Origin: JALVIU01 sp964462295 | GTDB taxonomy: Bacteria > Atribacterota > JALVIU01 | NCBI GenBank assembly: GCA_964462295.1 | Contig: CAYWXH010000007.1 | Span: 1 to 49,500, forward strand | Direction: 5' to 3' | DNA length: 49,500 bases | In this document: one piece after another, positions 1 through 9,105 of the stretch | Numbering within the stretch: position 1 is the first letter of the stretch | Layout: each line of letters opens with the position of its first letter | Program-made: the position numbers and the translations under genes | The notes under the pieces: generated by a model | The model's database searches: none | Seen by the model: the letters and a program-made list of their open reading frames with translations, nothing else | Told to the model about the DNA's origin: nothing

Positions 1-2
1 TC

Positions 3-446
3 CTTGAGTTTTTTGATAGGTTTTTATGGGTAGTAGATGTAACAGTAAAAATACTCAATAACATCTCTTTGGAAGATGATAATATAAGAAATCTATTGAG
101 CAATATAATATCCCTTAGTCGCAAAAGAGAGAAAGTAACAGATTATAAGTTATATATAGATTACGAAAGGCCCGATGAGGTCTCTTTTTTGGGAAAAACT
201 ATAAAGCTTACATATAAGCAATTTGAACTTTTAACTTTGCTTTCACTATCTCCTGGAAAGGTTATCTCCTATGATGAGATAATGGCAAGACTCTGGAAAG
301 ATGATTATGAGGTTTCTCCCAAACAGATAAGTTATCATAAGGGGGAGATATGTAAAAAATTGGGGCAAAATATAATAAGATCTGTCAAGAAAAGGGGGCT
401 TTATCTTGACCTTGCCCCAGATGAGGTATACCATGTTAAGAGATAA
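3..446 (+). CDS. Winged-helix response regulator-like protein, 5' end outside window
   Basis: This is the C-terminal part of a larger protein. The frame is open from the first bases of the window, so the TTG at 69 is not a convincing start. The last ~95 residues look like an OmpR/PhoB-type winged helix: a strand containing FLGKTIKLTYKQFELLTLL, a turn with SPGKVISYDEIMARLW, and a recognition-helix region ending in IRSVKKRGLYL. About 50 visible residues before it could be the end of a receiver domain, but no phospho-acceptor can be seen. It overlaps the HDOD gene by 14 bases, so the two are probably co-transcribed and translationally coupled. Its partner kinase and targets cannot be read from this window. 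Confidence 0.7.
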   Translation, partial: LEFFDRFLWVVDVTVKILNNISLEDDNIRNLLSNIISLSRKREKVTDYKLYIDYERPDEVSFLGKTIKLTYKQFELLTLLSLSPGKVISYDEIMARLWKDDYEVSPKQISYHKGEICKKLGQNIIRSVKKRGLYLDLAPDEVYHVKR

Positions 447-1317
447 AGACATAGAGAGAAAACTTAGAAATCTACGAAATCTACCTACATTAATGGATGT
501 GGGAAGACTTTTGAAGAGTTTTTCCAAAATGAATATAGAGGATTCTCCAGAGGTACAAAAAGAGATAATCTTTATGATTACACACGACCCTGTTTTGACT
601 TTTAATATATTGAGATTGGCAAATTCTGCATATTATGCCCTATCGAGAAAGATAATAAGACCAAGAGAGGCGATAAGTATCATAGGGTTTTCAGATATTT
701 CTGAATATATATTAAAACCTATGACTCATAGCTATCTCCCTTCTGTGCCTCATTATGACTGGAAGGCCTTTTGGTTTCACTCTCTCGGAGCAGCCATAGT
801 CGCAGAGTATATAGCTCAACTCAGTGGGTTTGAAGATGCAGAAGAGGCCTTTACCGCTTCTTTAATCCATGATATAGGGAAGATTGTAGAGTTTTTATCT
901 TATCCAGATATATTCAAAGAGGTAATTTCAAATACTACAGAGAAGTGGAGACCATTTTTTGAGGTAGAAAGAGAAATCACGGGGATAGATCATGCATTTT
1001 TAGGTGGGTTTCTTGCACGTATGTGGCGATTTCCATATGAGCTTACAAAGGCTATTGAGCTTCACCATGATGAGGTAGTCCCCTTGGAATTTCACGGGGA
1101 AAAAACGAGGACTATCTCTGTTATAACTATGATTGCTAACAATATAGTCAAATACTATGGAATGATAACCCCAGGGGCGTCTTATTATGACATAGAAAAT
1201 AAGGAACTTTTGAATTTTTTAGGTATCTCTTACAACTTTATAGATAAGATTTCTTTTGAAGTAAGAAAAAAGGCCATGATTACACTTGAAAGACTCGGGA
1301 TCTCTCTTAGTATTTAG
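433..1317 (+). CDS. HDOD domain signalling protein
   Basis: 294 residues from ATG 433, chosen because GAGGT lies 5 bases upstream; in-frame TTG 406 and ATG 421 have poorer sites. Most of the protein is an HDOD domain, a relative of HD phosphohydrolases found in bacterial signalling proteins. Features seen are DPVLTFNILRLANSAYY near the start, FHSLGAA in mid-domain, LIHDIGK with His146-Asp147, and a later ELHHDE. Many HDOD proteins have lost the HD catalytic pair; this one keeps several His/Asp residues, so activity cannot be excluded. There is no receiver, GGDEF or EAL domain. It follows, and overlaps, a regulator gene. Function is inferred as signalling; the substrate is unknown. Confidence 0.8.
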   Translation: MLRDKDIERKLRNLRNLPTLMDVGRLLKSFSKMNIEDSPEVQKEIIFMITHDPVLTFNILRLANSAYYALSRKIIRPREAISIIGFSDISEYILKPMTHSYLPSVPHYDWKAFWFHSLGAAIVAEYIAQLSGFEDAEEAFTASLIHDIGKIVEFLSYPDIFKEVISNTTEKWRPFFEVEREITGIDHAFLGGFLARMWRFPYELTKAIELHHDEVVPLEFHGEKTRTISVITMIANNIVKYYGMITPGASYYDIENKELLNFLGISYNFIDKISFEVRKKAMITLERLGISLSI

Positions 1318-1319
1318 CC

Positions 1320-1348
1320 TTGTAAATTTCTATAAGTTCTGGTATAAT
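1320..1348 (+). promoter_or_regulatory. Sigma-A-type promoter for the coiled-coil gene
   Basis: TTGTAA (1320-1325), a 17-base spacer and TATAAT (1343-1348) preceded by TGG, which gives an extended -10. The predicted start is near 1355, leaving a ~37-base leader with AAGGAGG before ATG 1392. The -35 begins within the end of the upstream HDOD gene. Confidence 0.65.
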
Positions 1349-1391
1349 TAAAAAACAATTGGAAATTTTTAATAAAAGGAGGTTAATTGTT

Positions 1392-2198
1392 ATGAAGTCA
1401 AAGGGTGTTATAATATTGTCTTTTGTAATCCTATTTTCTTTTGTGTTTTCTCTTATTGCTTTTTCTGAGACTACCACTGGAAGAGAGCTTACCATTGAGG
1501 ATCTACAGAAATCTATCATGGGAGAGCTAAAAGATATTAAGGCAAGAATTTTTGATGTGGAGATGGGTGTTAAGAAGCTTCAAGGTAAGATTGATGAGCT
1601 TGAGAAGTTCAAAGAGGAAGAGAAAAATATGGTCTCTGAAACCCAAGCGAAGATAGATACATTGGAAAATAAGGTAAATAAAGAGCTTGACTCTTTAACC
1701 AAAGAAGTAGATGAGAAGGTAAATAGTATGGTAAGTAAATTTAATGACATATTAAAAGATGTAGAGGGCAATAAAAAGGGGTTAGAAGAGCTTAAGGCCC
1801 TTATGCCTCAGTTAAAAACCCTTAAGGATGATGTCTCTTCTTTGGGTAATACTGTTAGTACCCTATCTAAGAAAGTTGAGGAACTTTCAAAGGCAAATGC
1901 CTCTTTTGAAGCAAGATTAAAAAAATTGGCTGCAGAAAAGGAAAGTATGGGACAAACCCTTTCAAAGGTAAAAGAAGATTTTGCAACATCTCAAAAAGAA
2001 TCCCAAAAGAAGATAGAAGAACTTGAGAAAAAGTTAAAGAGAAAGGCAGGGGGAATGACCACCTTTATGGCATGGCTTGCCTTCTTGTTAGGTATTTTGG
2101 CTTTGGTAGTCTTATTTATGGGGAAAAATCCTATATCACTATCTGGGAAAAAAGAAGAGAAGGAGGAGAAACCCCAAAACGATTCCGATGAGGAATAG
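1392..2198 (+). CDS. Membrane-anchored coiled-coil protein
   Basis: 268 residues from ATG 1392, with AAGGAGG 9 bases upstream; an earlier in-frame start at 1359 has no better site. Residues ~5-25 form a signal peptide or anchor ending near AFSE. Residues ~35-215 are a long Lys/Glu/Leu-rich heptad region typical of coiled coil. A second hydrophobic segment at ~222-244 (FMAWLAFLLGILALVVLFM) is followed by a short charged tail. The likely topology is an extracytoplasmic coiled coil held at the C-terminus, with the tail in the cytoplasm. It is monocistronic: its own promoter lies upstream and a strong terminator follows. No family is recognised and no function is claimed. Confidence 0.75.
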   Translation: MKSKGVIILSFVILFSFVFSLIAFSETTTGRELTIEDLQKSIMGELKDIKARIFDVEMGVKKLQGKIDELEKFKEEEKNMVSETQAKIDTLENKVNKELDSLTKEVDEKVNSMVSKFNDILKDVEGNKKGLEELKALMPQLKTLKDDVSSLGNTVSTLSKKVEELSKANASFEARLKKLAAEKESMGQTLSKVKEDFATSQKESQKKIEELEKKLKRKAGGMTTFMAWLAFLLGILALVVLFMGKNPISLSGKKEEKEEKPQNDSDEE

Positions 2199-2200
2199 AT

Positions 2201-2232
2201 AAAAGCCCCGAAAGGGGCTTTTTTTGTTTTTT
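2201..2232 (+). terminator. Rho-independent terminator
   Basis: A GCCCC/GGGGC stem extended by A-T pairs, with a GAAA loop, is followed directly by a long T-run. It begins 2 bases after the stop of the coiled-coil gene. Confidence 0.9.
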
Positions 2233-2239
2233 GGCTTAT

Positions 2240-2269
2240 TTGACAATTTCACTATAATGGGAGTAAAAT
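2240..2269 (+). promoter_or_regulatory. Sigma-A-type promoter for the hybrid kinase gene
   Basis: TTGACA (2240-2245), an 18-base spacer and TAAAAT (2264-2269). The expected start is near 2276, about 40 bases before ATG 2317. A TATAAT lies inside the spacer but has no matching -35. Confidence 0.5.
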
Positions 2270-2316
2270 AAAATAGACAAAAGTAAATGGTCTAAGGAGG
2301 TTTTTTGTAGGTTAAT

Positions 2317-4359
2317 ATGCGTGCCTTTTCTATTTTACTTAATATAATTGAATTATTTTTGACTTCCCCTTCCTTAGAAGATGTAACAGCTGAGATTTTA
2401 GAAAAAATAGGTATTTTTTTAAATGCAGATAGGAGTTATTGGTTTAAGGTTTTCTCTTTAAAGGAAGAAATTTATTCCTCTTTGGTAGCAGAGTGGACAA
2501 GAGAAGGTATCTCCCCACAGATCAATAACCCCAAGCTTCAGTTTTTCCCACATGAGAGCCAAGGTCTATTCAAGGATATCTCAAGAAATAAGTATTTTAT
2601 GGGAAAGGTCTCAGATATAAAAAATCCTATTCTTAGAGAAGAGCTTAAGGCACAAGATATCAAGGCCATTTTAGTTGTACCTGTATACATAGAGAATGAG
2701 TACTTAGGTTTTATAGGACTTGATAGGGTTAGAGGAGATGATTTGTGGTCTGAGGATGAGATAGAGTTTCTAAGAATATCTGCATATCTTTTTGGCGTTT
2801 TCCTCTCAAGGTATAAGACAAAAAGGGAGTTAGATAATGTGACCCTACACCTTGATACCTTGCTAAATTCTTTCCCTGATATTATTATCATTAAGGATAA
2901 AGAAAGAAGATGGCTATTTGCAAATAATTTTACCCTTGAGTTTTTTGGTTTAAATAGTATAGATTATAAAGGTAGAACAAATGAGGAACTTGTCAGATAT
3001 CTAAAAGATGAGGCCTTTAAAGAAGGGTTTAAAAGGGGAAGTGAGTCAGATACTGAATTATTGAAAACAAAAAAACCTATCCAATATATAAGTAGGTATA
3101 CCTTCTCAGATGGAAGGGAATTTTTCTTTGAAGCAAGAAAAGTACCCGTATATGATACAAAAAAGGAACTTCGAGGGATCCTTTCTATAGCTCGAGATGT
3201 AACAGAAGAGGTAAAAATAAAAAAACAGATAGAAAAGGATGAAAAGCTAAAGAGCCTTGGGCGAATGGCAGGAAATATAGCCCATGACCTTAACAATATT
3301 CTTACGGCAATAATGGGAAGTGCATCTATTTTAGAAAAAAAGGCCCCTGATGAGCTTAAGAAATATGTAGATTCTATTCTTAGGGCATCTGAGGAGGCGA
3401 AAAACCTTGCAAATCAGATGCTTTCATATGCAGGTAGTAGAATGTTAGAAGAGGAGGTAATCAACCTTGGAGAGGAGGTCCTCCGTGTAGGAGAGTTCTT
3501 GAGGACTTCTATTTCAAAGGATATAATATTTACGATAGATGTGCCTGAAGATAAGATATATATAAAAGGAAATAGGGGACAGATTCAACAGATAGTAACA
3601 AATCTTGTTATAAACGCCAATGATGTGATATCTAAAAAGGGTGCAAAGATAACCTTAAAGGTCTCCAAGGAAGAAATTTATCCACCTCTTTCTTCCGATT
3701 TTATTGTGCCATCTGATTTTAAAGGTGGAGAATATGCAGTAATTGAGGTAACAGATGAAGGGCCTGGTATACCTGAAAGTATAAAATCTCATCTTTTTGA
3801 GCCATTTTACTCTACAAAAGGTATGGGTAGAGGGTTGGGACTTTTTTCTGTTTTTGGTATAGTCAAAGGGTATGATGGTGCTATTTTTCTAAAGACAGAG
3901 GAAGGAGTGGGTACTACTTTTAGGATCTATCTCCCCCTTACTTCTCCCCAAGAAGAGAAGGTGACAAAAAATGAAAAAGAAAGGTTAGATGAAAAGAGAT
4001 CGAAAATACTTATTGTAGATGATGAACCATATATAAGAGATGTACTTGGAGAGATGCTCTCACTTTTGGGATATGAGTCCTTTAGTGCAGAAAGCGGAAA
4101 AGTAGCTTTGGAAATACTGCATAATCACCCAGATATTAAACTTGCAATAATTGATTATAGTATGCCTGAGATGAATGGACTCGAGCTACTTAAAAAAATT
4201 AGAGAAAAAGATCCTGGGATTAAAGTAGTATTCTCATCTGGTTATACAAAGGAAGATATAAGGGATGTAGCTACAGGAGATTTAATTACTTTCCTTCAAA
4301 AACCCTACAGCATAGAAAACCTCAAAAAGGCTATAAATAAGCTTTTTCCTTCAAAGTAA
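2317..4359 (+). CDS. Hybrid sensor histidine kinase (GAF-PAS-HisKA-HATPase-receiver)
   Basis: 680 residues with no membrane segment, so a cytoplasmic sensor. Order: GAF-like domain ~10-165; PAS ~178-295 (from NSFPDIIIIKDKERR to GILSIARDVTEE); dimerisation/phospho-acceptor helix with His323 in GNIAHDLNNILTAIMG, the NtrB-like H box; HATPase with VTDEGPGIPE and GRGLGLFSVFGIV; and a C-terminal receiver with ILIVDDEP, phospho-acceptor Asp613 in IIDYSMPEMNG, and a conserved Lys in LQKPYS. All catalytic boxes look intact. The start is ATG 2317 because a stop lies just upstream in frame; the TAAGGAGG is 16 bases away, which is unusually far. No output regulator is adjacent. The ligand is unknown. Confidence 0.9.
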   Translation: MRAFSILLNIIELFLTSPSLEDVTAEILEKIGIFLNADRSYWFKVFSLKEEIYSSLVAEWTREGISPQINNPKLQFFPHESQGLFKDISRNKYFMGKVSDIKNPILREELKAQDIKAILVVPVYIENEYLGFIGLDRVRGDDLWSEDEIEFLRISAYLFGVFLSRYKTKRELDNVTLHLDTLLNSFPDIIIIKDKERRWLFANNFTLEFFGLNSIDYKGRTNEELVRYLKDEAFKEGFKRGSESDTELLKTKKPIQYISRYTFSDGREFFFEARKVPVYDTKKELRGILSIARDVTEEVKIKKQIEKDEKLKSLGRMAGNIAHDLNNILTAIMGSASILEKKAPDELKKYVDSILRASEEAKNLANQMLSYAGSRMLEEEVINLGEEVLRVGEFLRTSISKDIIFTIDVPEDKIYIKGNRGQIQQIVTNLVINANDVISKKGAKITLKVSKEEIYPPLSSDFIVPSDFKGGEYAVIEVTDEGPGIPESIKSHLFEPFYSTKGMGRGLGLFSVFGIVKGYDGAIFLKTEEGVGTTFRIYLPLTSPQEEKVTKNEKERLDEKRSKILIVDDEPYIRDVLGEMLSLLGYESFSAESGKVALEILHNHPDIKLAIIDYSMPEMNGLELLKKIREKDPGIKVVFSSGYTKEDIRDVATGDLITFLQKPYSIENLKKAINKLFPSK

Positions 4360-4416
4360 TCAAAAAATTTTAAAATTTTAAGAAAAAGAGAGATATTCCT
4401 CTATTTTATATCTGTA

Positions 4417-4431
4417 TTACCTGTATATACA
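4417..4431 (+). promoter_or_regulatory. Candidate operator 1 (TGTATATACA palindrome)
   Basis: TTACCTGTATATACA. The 10-base core TGTATATACA (4422-4431) is a perfect palindrome resembling AraR/GntR-family operators (TGTACGTACA type). An identical 15-base copy lies 77 bases downstream. It sits upstream of the promoter at 4454-4482, and also just before an alternative TATAAT (4433-4438). Confidence 0.6.
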
Positions 4432-4453
4432 CTATAATCAATTATAATTAAAC

Positions 4454-4482
4454 TTGCACTAAAGAAGAAAAAATTTTATATT
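4454..4482 (+). promoter_or_regulatory. Sigma-A-type promoter of the mannosidase-transporter operon
   Basis: TTGCAC (4454-4459), a 17-base spacer and TATATT (4477-4482), predicting a start near 4489. It lies exactly between the two identical TGTATATACA sites. The 4360-4533 spacer holds nothing else recognisable. Confidence 0.5.
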
Positions 4483-4493
4483 TAATATAGTAA

Positions 4494-4508
4494 TTACCTG
4501 TATATACA
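4494..4508 (+). promoter_or_regulatory. Candidate operator 2 (TGTATATACA palindrome)
   Basis: The second exact copy of TTACCTGTATATACA (palindromic core 4499-4508), immediately downstream of the predicted transcription start and upstream of AAGGAG and ATG 4534. A bound regulator here would block initiation or elongation. The core was not spotted elsewhere in the window. Confidence 0.6.
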
Positions 4509-4533
4509 TAAATATATTTTTAAGGAGTAAACC

Positions 4534-7331
4534 ATGAAAACTAAGACAAAGGTTCATGTAGTTACCCATACACATTGGGATAGAGAGTGGTATCTTACCT
4601 TTGAGATATTTAGGATGAGACTTCTGACCCTTATGGATAACCTTAAAGATGGTATAAAGACCCATGATAGTTTTAAGTCATTTTCTTTAGATGGACAAAC
4701 TGTTGTTCTTGAAGACTATTTTGAGTTAAGGCCTGAAAAGAAAGAAGAGATAGTTTCCCTTATTAAATCCCAGAAATTGGAGGTAGGCCCCTGGTATATC
4801 TTACCAGATGAGTTTCTTATAACAGGAGAATCTTTTATAAGGAATTTTCTTATATCTCATAAGTTATTGAAAAAATGGGGGATAGAGGGGATTAAAGTAG
4901 GATATCTTCCTGATATGTTCGGACATACTGCATATACACCATCTATCCTGAAGGGTTTAGGGCTCAAGGCGGCAATTTTGTGGAGAGGGGTAGGTGATGC
5001 CTCAAGGGAGACCGAATTTATCTGGTCATCCCCTAATGGAGATAGTATTCATACTATAAATCTTATTCATTCATACTCTAATGGTGCACACTTTGGAAGA
5101 GATACTCTTAAAATGAAAGAGGTATTTAGAAATGAGATAGAGACACTTTCGGCACATAAAACCACAAATAATATTCTCATAATGAATGGTACGGATCACG
5201 AATTTCCATTATACGAGCTCCCCAGTTATTTTCCCGATTGGGAAAAGGAGTTCGGAGATGTAGAGATTCTCCATTCTAAATTTTCAACCTATGTGGATAG
5301 TGTATTGGAGGAAAATCCTAATTTAAAAAAGGTAGTAGGGGAGCTTAAAAGCCCTAAATATGAATTTATCTTAAAGGATGTAACATCTACCCGTATATAT
5401 ATAAAACTTGCGAATTTTCTTGCCCANNNNNNNNNNNNNNNNNNNNNNNNNNNNNNNNNNNNNNNNNNNNNNNNNNNNNNNNNNNNNNNNNNNNNNNNNN
5501 NNNNNNNNNNNNNNNNNNNNNNNNNNTAAAGGATGTAACATCTACCCGTATATATATAAAACTTGCGAATTTTCTTGCCCAAAAGCTCCTTACAAGGTAT
5601 GTGGAGCCACTCTCTTCATATCTTTGGTGGGAAGGGGAGAGTCTAAATTCCACCCAAATTGAATATGCATGGAAACTTCTTCTTAAATCCCATCCTCATG
5701 ATAGCATATGTGGATGTAGTACAGATGATGTACATAAAGATGTAGAAGTAAGGATAAGAAGTGCAAAGGAGGTAAGTGCTTCTTTGGTGGCTAATTCATT
5801 GTATAAATTGGCAAAATATATGGATATAGATTATGAGAAGGGTATCCCTATATTGGTCTATAATCCTTATGAATATGAAAGAGATGGGGAGGTTTCCCTA
5901 TTTTTACCCATTGATACCTCTGCCTCTTATGAGGTAATAGATGAAAAAGGAGAAATATTAGAATCCTATATTGATGTAAAAAGTAAACTTGACCCTTCTT
6001 TTGCTTTAGAATCTCTTACTTTTCTTTCAAAATACAAAGAGGCAGTATCTCCCGCTTTAGTAGATGCCTTTAGTTTTAAGAGGGTAACATTTTTGGCAAA
6101 AGGGCTTTCTCCTTTAGGATTTAGTGTTTTTTATTTGAAAAAGAAGGAAAAAATATCTCATAGAGAGGGTATATCCCAAGATACAGCTTTTGAAAATAGG
6201 TTTTATAGATTTATTCTAAATAGTGATGGTAGTTTTAATTTAGAGGATAAAATAAATAAAATTACTTATGAGAATCTTAATTACTTTGAAGATGTAGGAG
6301 ATGGTGGAGATGAGTATAATTTCTCATGGCTTCCAGGTGATGAACCTATAAACAGTTTGAAAAAAGATGCAAAGATCATAGATGTAAAAGACTATGGATT
6401 TGAAAAAGTTATAAAGATACACAAAGAAATAGAGCTTCCCGTAGCCATTTCCCCAGATAGAAAAGGTAGGTCTTCTAAGAGATGTATACTCCCTATAGAG
6501 ATCACCTATAAACTTCTAAGAGATCTGCCCAGGGTTGATGTAGAGCTTACACTTACTAATACAGTAAAGGACCATAAGCTAAGCTTTGTAGTTGAGGTAC
6601 CCAAGAGGGTATCTGAAGTTGTAAATGATGGCTATTTTGGGATGGTCTCACACCCTCCTGACTATAGAATATATGATGATAATTACACAGAGGAGGATAT
6701 ATCAAGATATGCCATGGAGAGTTTTGTGGTCTTAAATGAAGAGAAAGTGAAACTCTCAGTAGTTACCCAAGGGATACATGAGTATGAGTCTCATATAGTA
6801 AATGAGAATACAAAACTTACATTTACCCTCCTAAGGGCTATAGAATGGCTATCAAGAGATGACCTTACTACAAGACGAGGACATGCAGGCCCCCCTGTTT
6901 TTACACCAGATGCCCAGTGTTTGGGAACATATGGTTACAGATATGCTTTTGTCTTACTTGAAGAGGGGAGCAAGGAAGAGATGTATGCAAAAGCAAAAGA
7001 TTATCTCTATGAACCTGTGGCACTGGGTGTACTGGAGAAGGAAAAGAAGGTTCACAGTAGTACTTTACCCTCTTTTGAGTTTGATAAGGGATTGTTATTA
7101 TCTGCCCTTAAGGTTTCTGATGAGGGAGATAGTCTTATTCTTCGTCTATTTAGCCAGAGAAAAAAAGAAGGAACTTTAAATATAAAGACCCATGAGCCTA
7201 TAGATATTTGGGATGCCAATATGAAAGAAGACACTCTTGTTCATATATCAATGGGTGAGGAAAATAGTATCCCTATTTTACCTTCTTGTATAAAAACCAT
7301 TTCTCTTAAAAGAGTCAAAGGGGGGAAATAG
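4534..7331 (+). CDS. GH38 alpha-mannosidase (interrupted by artefactual N gap)
   Basis: Glycoside hydrolase family 38, a zinc-dependent retaining exo-alpha-mannosidase. Metal-site motif THTHWDREW (His14, Asp16), nucleophile Asp127 in YLPDMFGHTAYTP, a GTDHEFP segment, and the late metal-site motif SHPHDSICGCSTDDVH are all visible, followed by the large C-terminal beta domain. There is no signal peptide, so it acts in the cytoplasm on imported mannosides. The reading frame seems broken at the N gap, but 55 identical bases sit on both sides. Removing one copy plus the Ns (155 bases) restores one frame of 880 residues, a normal length for the family. AAGGAG precedes the ATG. It leads an operon with two permeases and a binding protein. 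The exact substrate (mannan oligosaccharide, glycoprotein glycan, mannosylglycerate) is unknown. Confidence 0.93.
5372..5581. repeat. 55-base duplicated contig ends around the N gap
   Basis: Bases 5372-5426 and 5527-5581 are identical and flank 100 Ns at 5427-5526. This is the signature of two contigs that share a k-mer-length overlap but were joined by a fixed 100-N spacer. It is an assembly feature, not a biological repeat. Confidence 0.95.
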
Positions 7332-7332
7332 T

Positions 7333-8211
7333 ATGGGGAGAAAACACAATCTTATAGGATTTTTATTTGCACTTCCTTGGATAATAGGGTTTTTGGTATT
7401 TACTGCATATCCTATTATTGCATCACTTTTTTTCAGTTTCACTGAATACCATATTACCACAGCCCCTAAATGGGTAGGTCTTGCAAATTATGCGAAACTT
7501 TTCCATACAGAGCTTTTTATAAAAAGCCTTGTAAATACATGGTGGTATGTCGTGGGTCTTGTACCTTTTGGTCTGGTTGTGGGACTTGGGCTTGGCCTTT
7601 TGCTTGTCCAACCTTTAAGGGAAAGGGTCTTTTATAGGTCTATGATATATCTTCCAAGTATTGTCCCTGTTTTTGCATTTGCAACTGTAGCCCTTTGGTT
7701 TTTCAGTCCATATTTTGGTATAGTAAATGGATTGCTGTCTTACTTTGGTATTACAGGGCCTATGTGGTTAAATGATGAGAAATGGGTAAAGTTTACCATT
7801 ATTCTCATATCTCAGTGGGGGGCAGGAGGAACAGCACTTATATATATGGCCGCACTTAATGATATCCCAAAAGAACTTTATGAGGCGGCAGAGCTTGACG
7901 GTGCAAGCGGATGGCAAGCCTTCTGGAAGATTACCCTCCCACTTATTTCTCCAGCAACACTGTATTATCTAATTACTGCAACCATAGCAGCACTTCAGAT
8001 ATTTGATCTTCCTCAAATTATGACAGGGGGAGGTCCTGCAAATGCATCTTTATCTTATGTGATGTTTTTATATAGGCATGCATTTAGATATATGAATATA
8101 GGATTTGCATCAGCTATGGCATGGATACTTTTTGTTATATCCCTTGTACTTGTAGCAATAATATTTAAAACATCAGCAAGATGGGCCTTTTATGGCTCTT
8201 CAGGAAGGTAG
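7333..8211 (+). CDS. Sugar ABC transporter permease, MalF type
   Basis: 292 residues, one base after the mannosidase stop, with AGGGGGG upstream of the ATG. It is the first inner-membrane permease of a carbohydrate uptake (CUT1) importer. About six hydrophobic helices are visible, the first at ~12-34 (GFLFALPWIIGFLVFTAYPIIA begins this region). The ATPase-docking EAA loop reads ELYEAAELDGASGWQAFWKITLPLIS. Pairs with the next permease and the binding protein at 9180. No ATPase gene is nearby, so a shared MsmX/UgpC-type ATPase encoded elsewhere is presumed. The substrate is inferred to be a mannoside because of the mannosidase. Confidence 0.9.
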   Translation: MGRKHNLIGFLFALPWIIGFLVFTAYPIIASLFFSFTEYHITTAPKWVGLANYAKLFHTELFIKSLVNTWWYVVGLVPFGLVVGLGLGLLLVQPLRERVFYRSMIYLPSIVPVFAFATVALWFFSPYFGIVNGLLSYFGITGPMWLNDEKWVKFTIILISQWGAGGTALIYMAALNDIPKELYEAAELDGASGWQAFWKITLPLISPATLYYLITATIAALQIFDLPQIMTGGGPANASLSYVMFLYRHAFRYMNIGFASAMAWILFVISLVLVAIIFKTSARWAFYGSSGR

Positions 8212-8221
8212 GAGGAGACCT

Positions 8222-9079
8222 ATGGGAACTGCGACAGTATATAAAAGTAAGAAAAAGGCCAAAATAGTACAGATAACAACTGCAAGGATTACACTTATAA
8301 TTGTAACATTTATATATATGCTACCATTTTTGTGGATGCTTTCCACATCATTTAAGGCAGATCATGACCTTTATCTTTTTCCCCCCAAACTTATACCTAT
8401 ACCACCTGTCTTTGAAAACTATAAAAATGCATTAGAGTATTTTCCATTCTTTAGATATTTTGCAAATAGTGTAATTATTACAGCAGGTGCCATAATTGGA
8501 ACACTCATCTCTTGCCCACTTATTGCATATAGTTTTTCCAAGATTAAATGGTGGGGAAGGGATATCCTGTTTTATATAATGATAGGCACTATTATGCTCC
8601 CCTTTGCAGTTACTATGATACCTCAATTTGTTATATTTAAGAAGTTGGGATGGATAAATACATTTTTACCACTTATTGTACCTGCATTTTTTGGGACACC
8701 CCTTTATATATTTTTGATAAGGCAGTTTTTTCAAACTATACCAGATGCCCTATTAGATGCAGCAAGGGTGGATGGGGCAAGTGAATTTCAGATATATATG
8801 AAGGTAATGCTCCCATTGTCAAAACCAGTATTGCTTCTTGTAGGACTTTTTCAATTCATTGCATCATGGAATAATTACCTTGGTCCACTAATTTATCTTA
8901 CAGATGAGACAAAATATCCACTTTCTTTGGGATTGCCCCAGTTCCTTAACAGATATGGAACTCATTGGAATTGGATGATGGCAGCAGCCACCATATCATT
9001 ATTACCTACAATAATATTTTTCTTCTTTGCTCAAAGTTATCTCATAGAAGGGATAAAGTTATCAGGCCTTAAAGAATAG
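8222..9079 (+). CDS. Sugar ABC transporter permease, MalG type
   Basis: 285 residues from ATG 8222, supported by TAGGAGGAG 5-8 bases upstream. An in-frame ATG at 8192 would overlap the previous gene and lacks such a site. Six hydrophobic segments are visible, the first with ITLIIVTFIYMLPFLWML, followed by STSFKADHDLYLFPPKLIP, the usual MalG-like N-terminal stretch. The EAA loop is ALLDAARVDGASEFQIYMKVMLPLS. It is the second half of the heterodimeric permease with the gene at 7333, 10 bases apart. Confidence 0.9.
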   Translation: MGTATVYKSKKKAKIVQITTARITLIIVTFIYMLPFLWMLSTSFKADHDLYLFPPKLIPIPPVFENYKNALEYFPFFRYFANSVIITAGAIIGTLISCPLIAYSFSKIKWWGRDILFYIMIGTIMLPFAVTMIPQFVIFKKLGWINTFLPLIVPAFFGTPLYIFLIRQFFQTIPDALLDAARVDGASEFQIYMKVMLPLSKPVLLLVGLFQFIASWNNYLGPLIYLTDETKYPLSLGLPQFLNRYGTHWNWMMAAATISLLPTIIFFFFAQSYLIEGIKLSGLKE

Positions 9080-9094
9080 GTTTAGACCATAGAA

Positions 9095-9105
9095 AAGGAG
9101 GTGAT
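9095..9105 (+). promoter_or_regulatory. Orphan full-length Shine-Dalgarno sequence
   Basis: AAGGAGGTGAT fully matches the complement of the 16S rRNA 3' tail, but no gene starts here. Only 5-codon frames follow (for example GTG 9115 to TAA 9132). The real binding-protein gene has its own GGAGGAGG 65-70 bases further on. It resembles a ribosome-binding mRNA-stabilising (STAB-SD) element. Between the two, 9141-9157 is an A/T-only inverted repeat. No sigma-A promoter was recognised in 9080-9179. Confidence 0.4.

Noticed and set aside
5372..5581. Target-site duplication or mobile element insertion
   Set aside because: The direct repeats flank only 100 Ns, the default scaffold spacer, and the repeat lies in the middle of a conserved gene.
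4534..7331. Frameshifted or split alpha-mannosidase (two pseudogene halves)
   Set aside because: The break coincides with the N gap and a 55-base duplicated contig end; removing the artefact restores a single frame.
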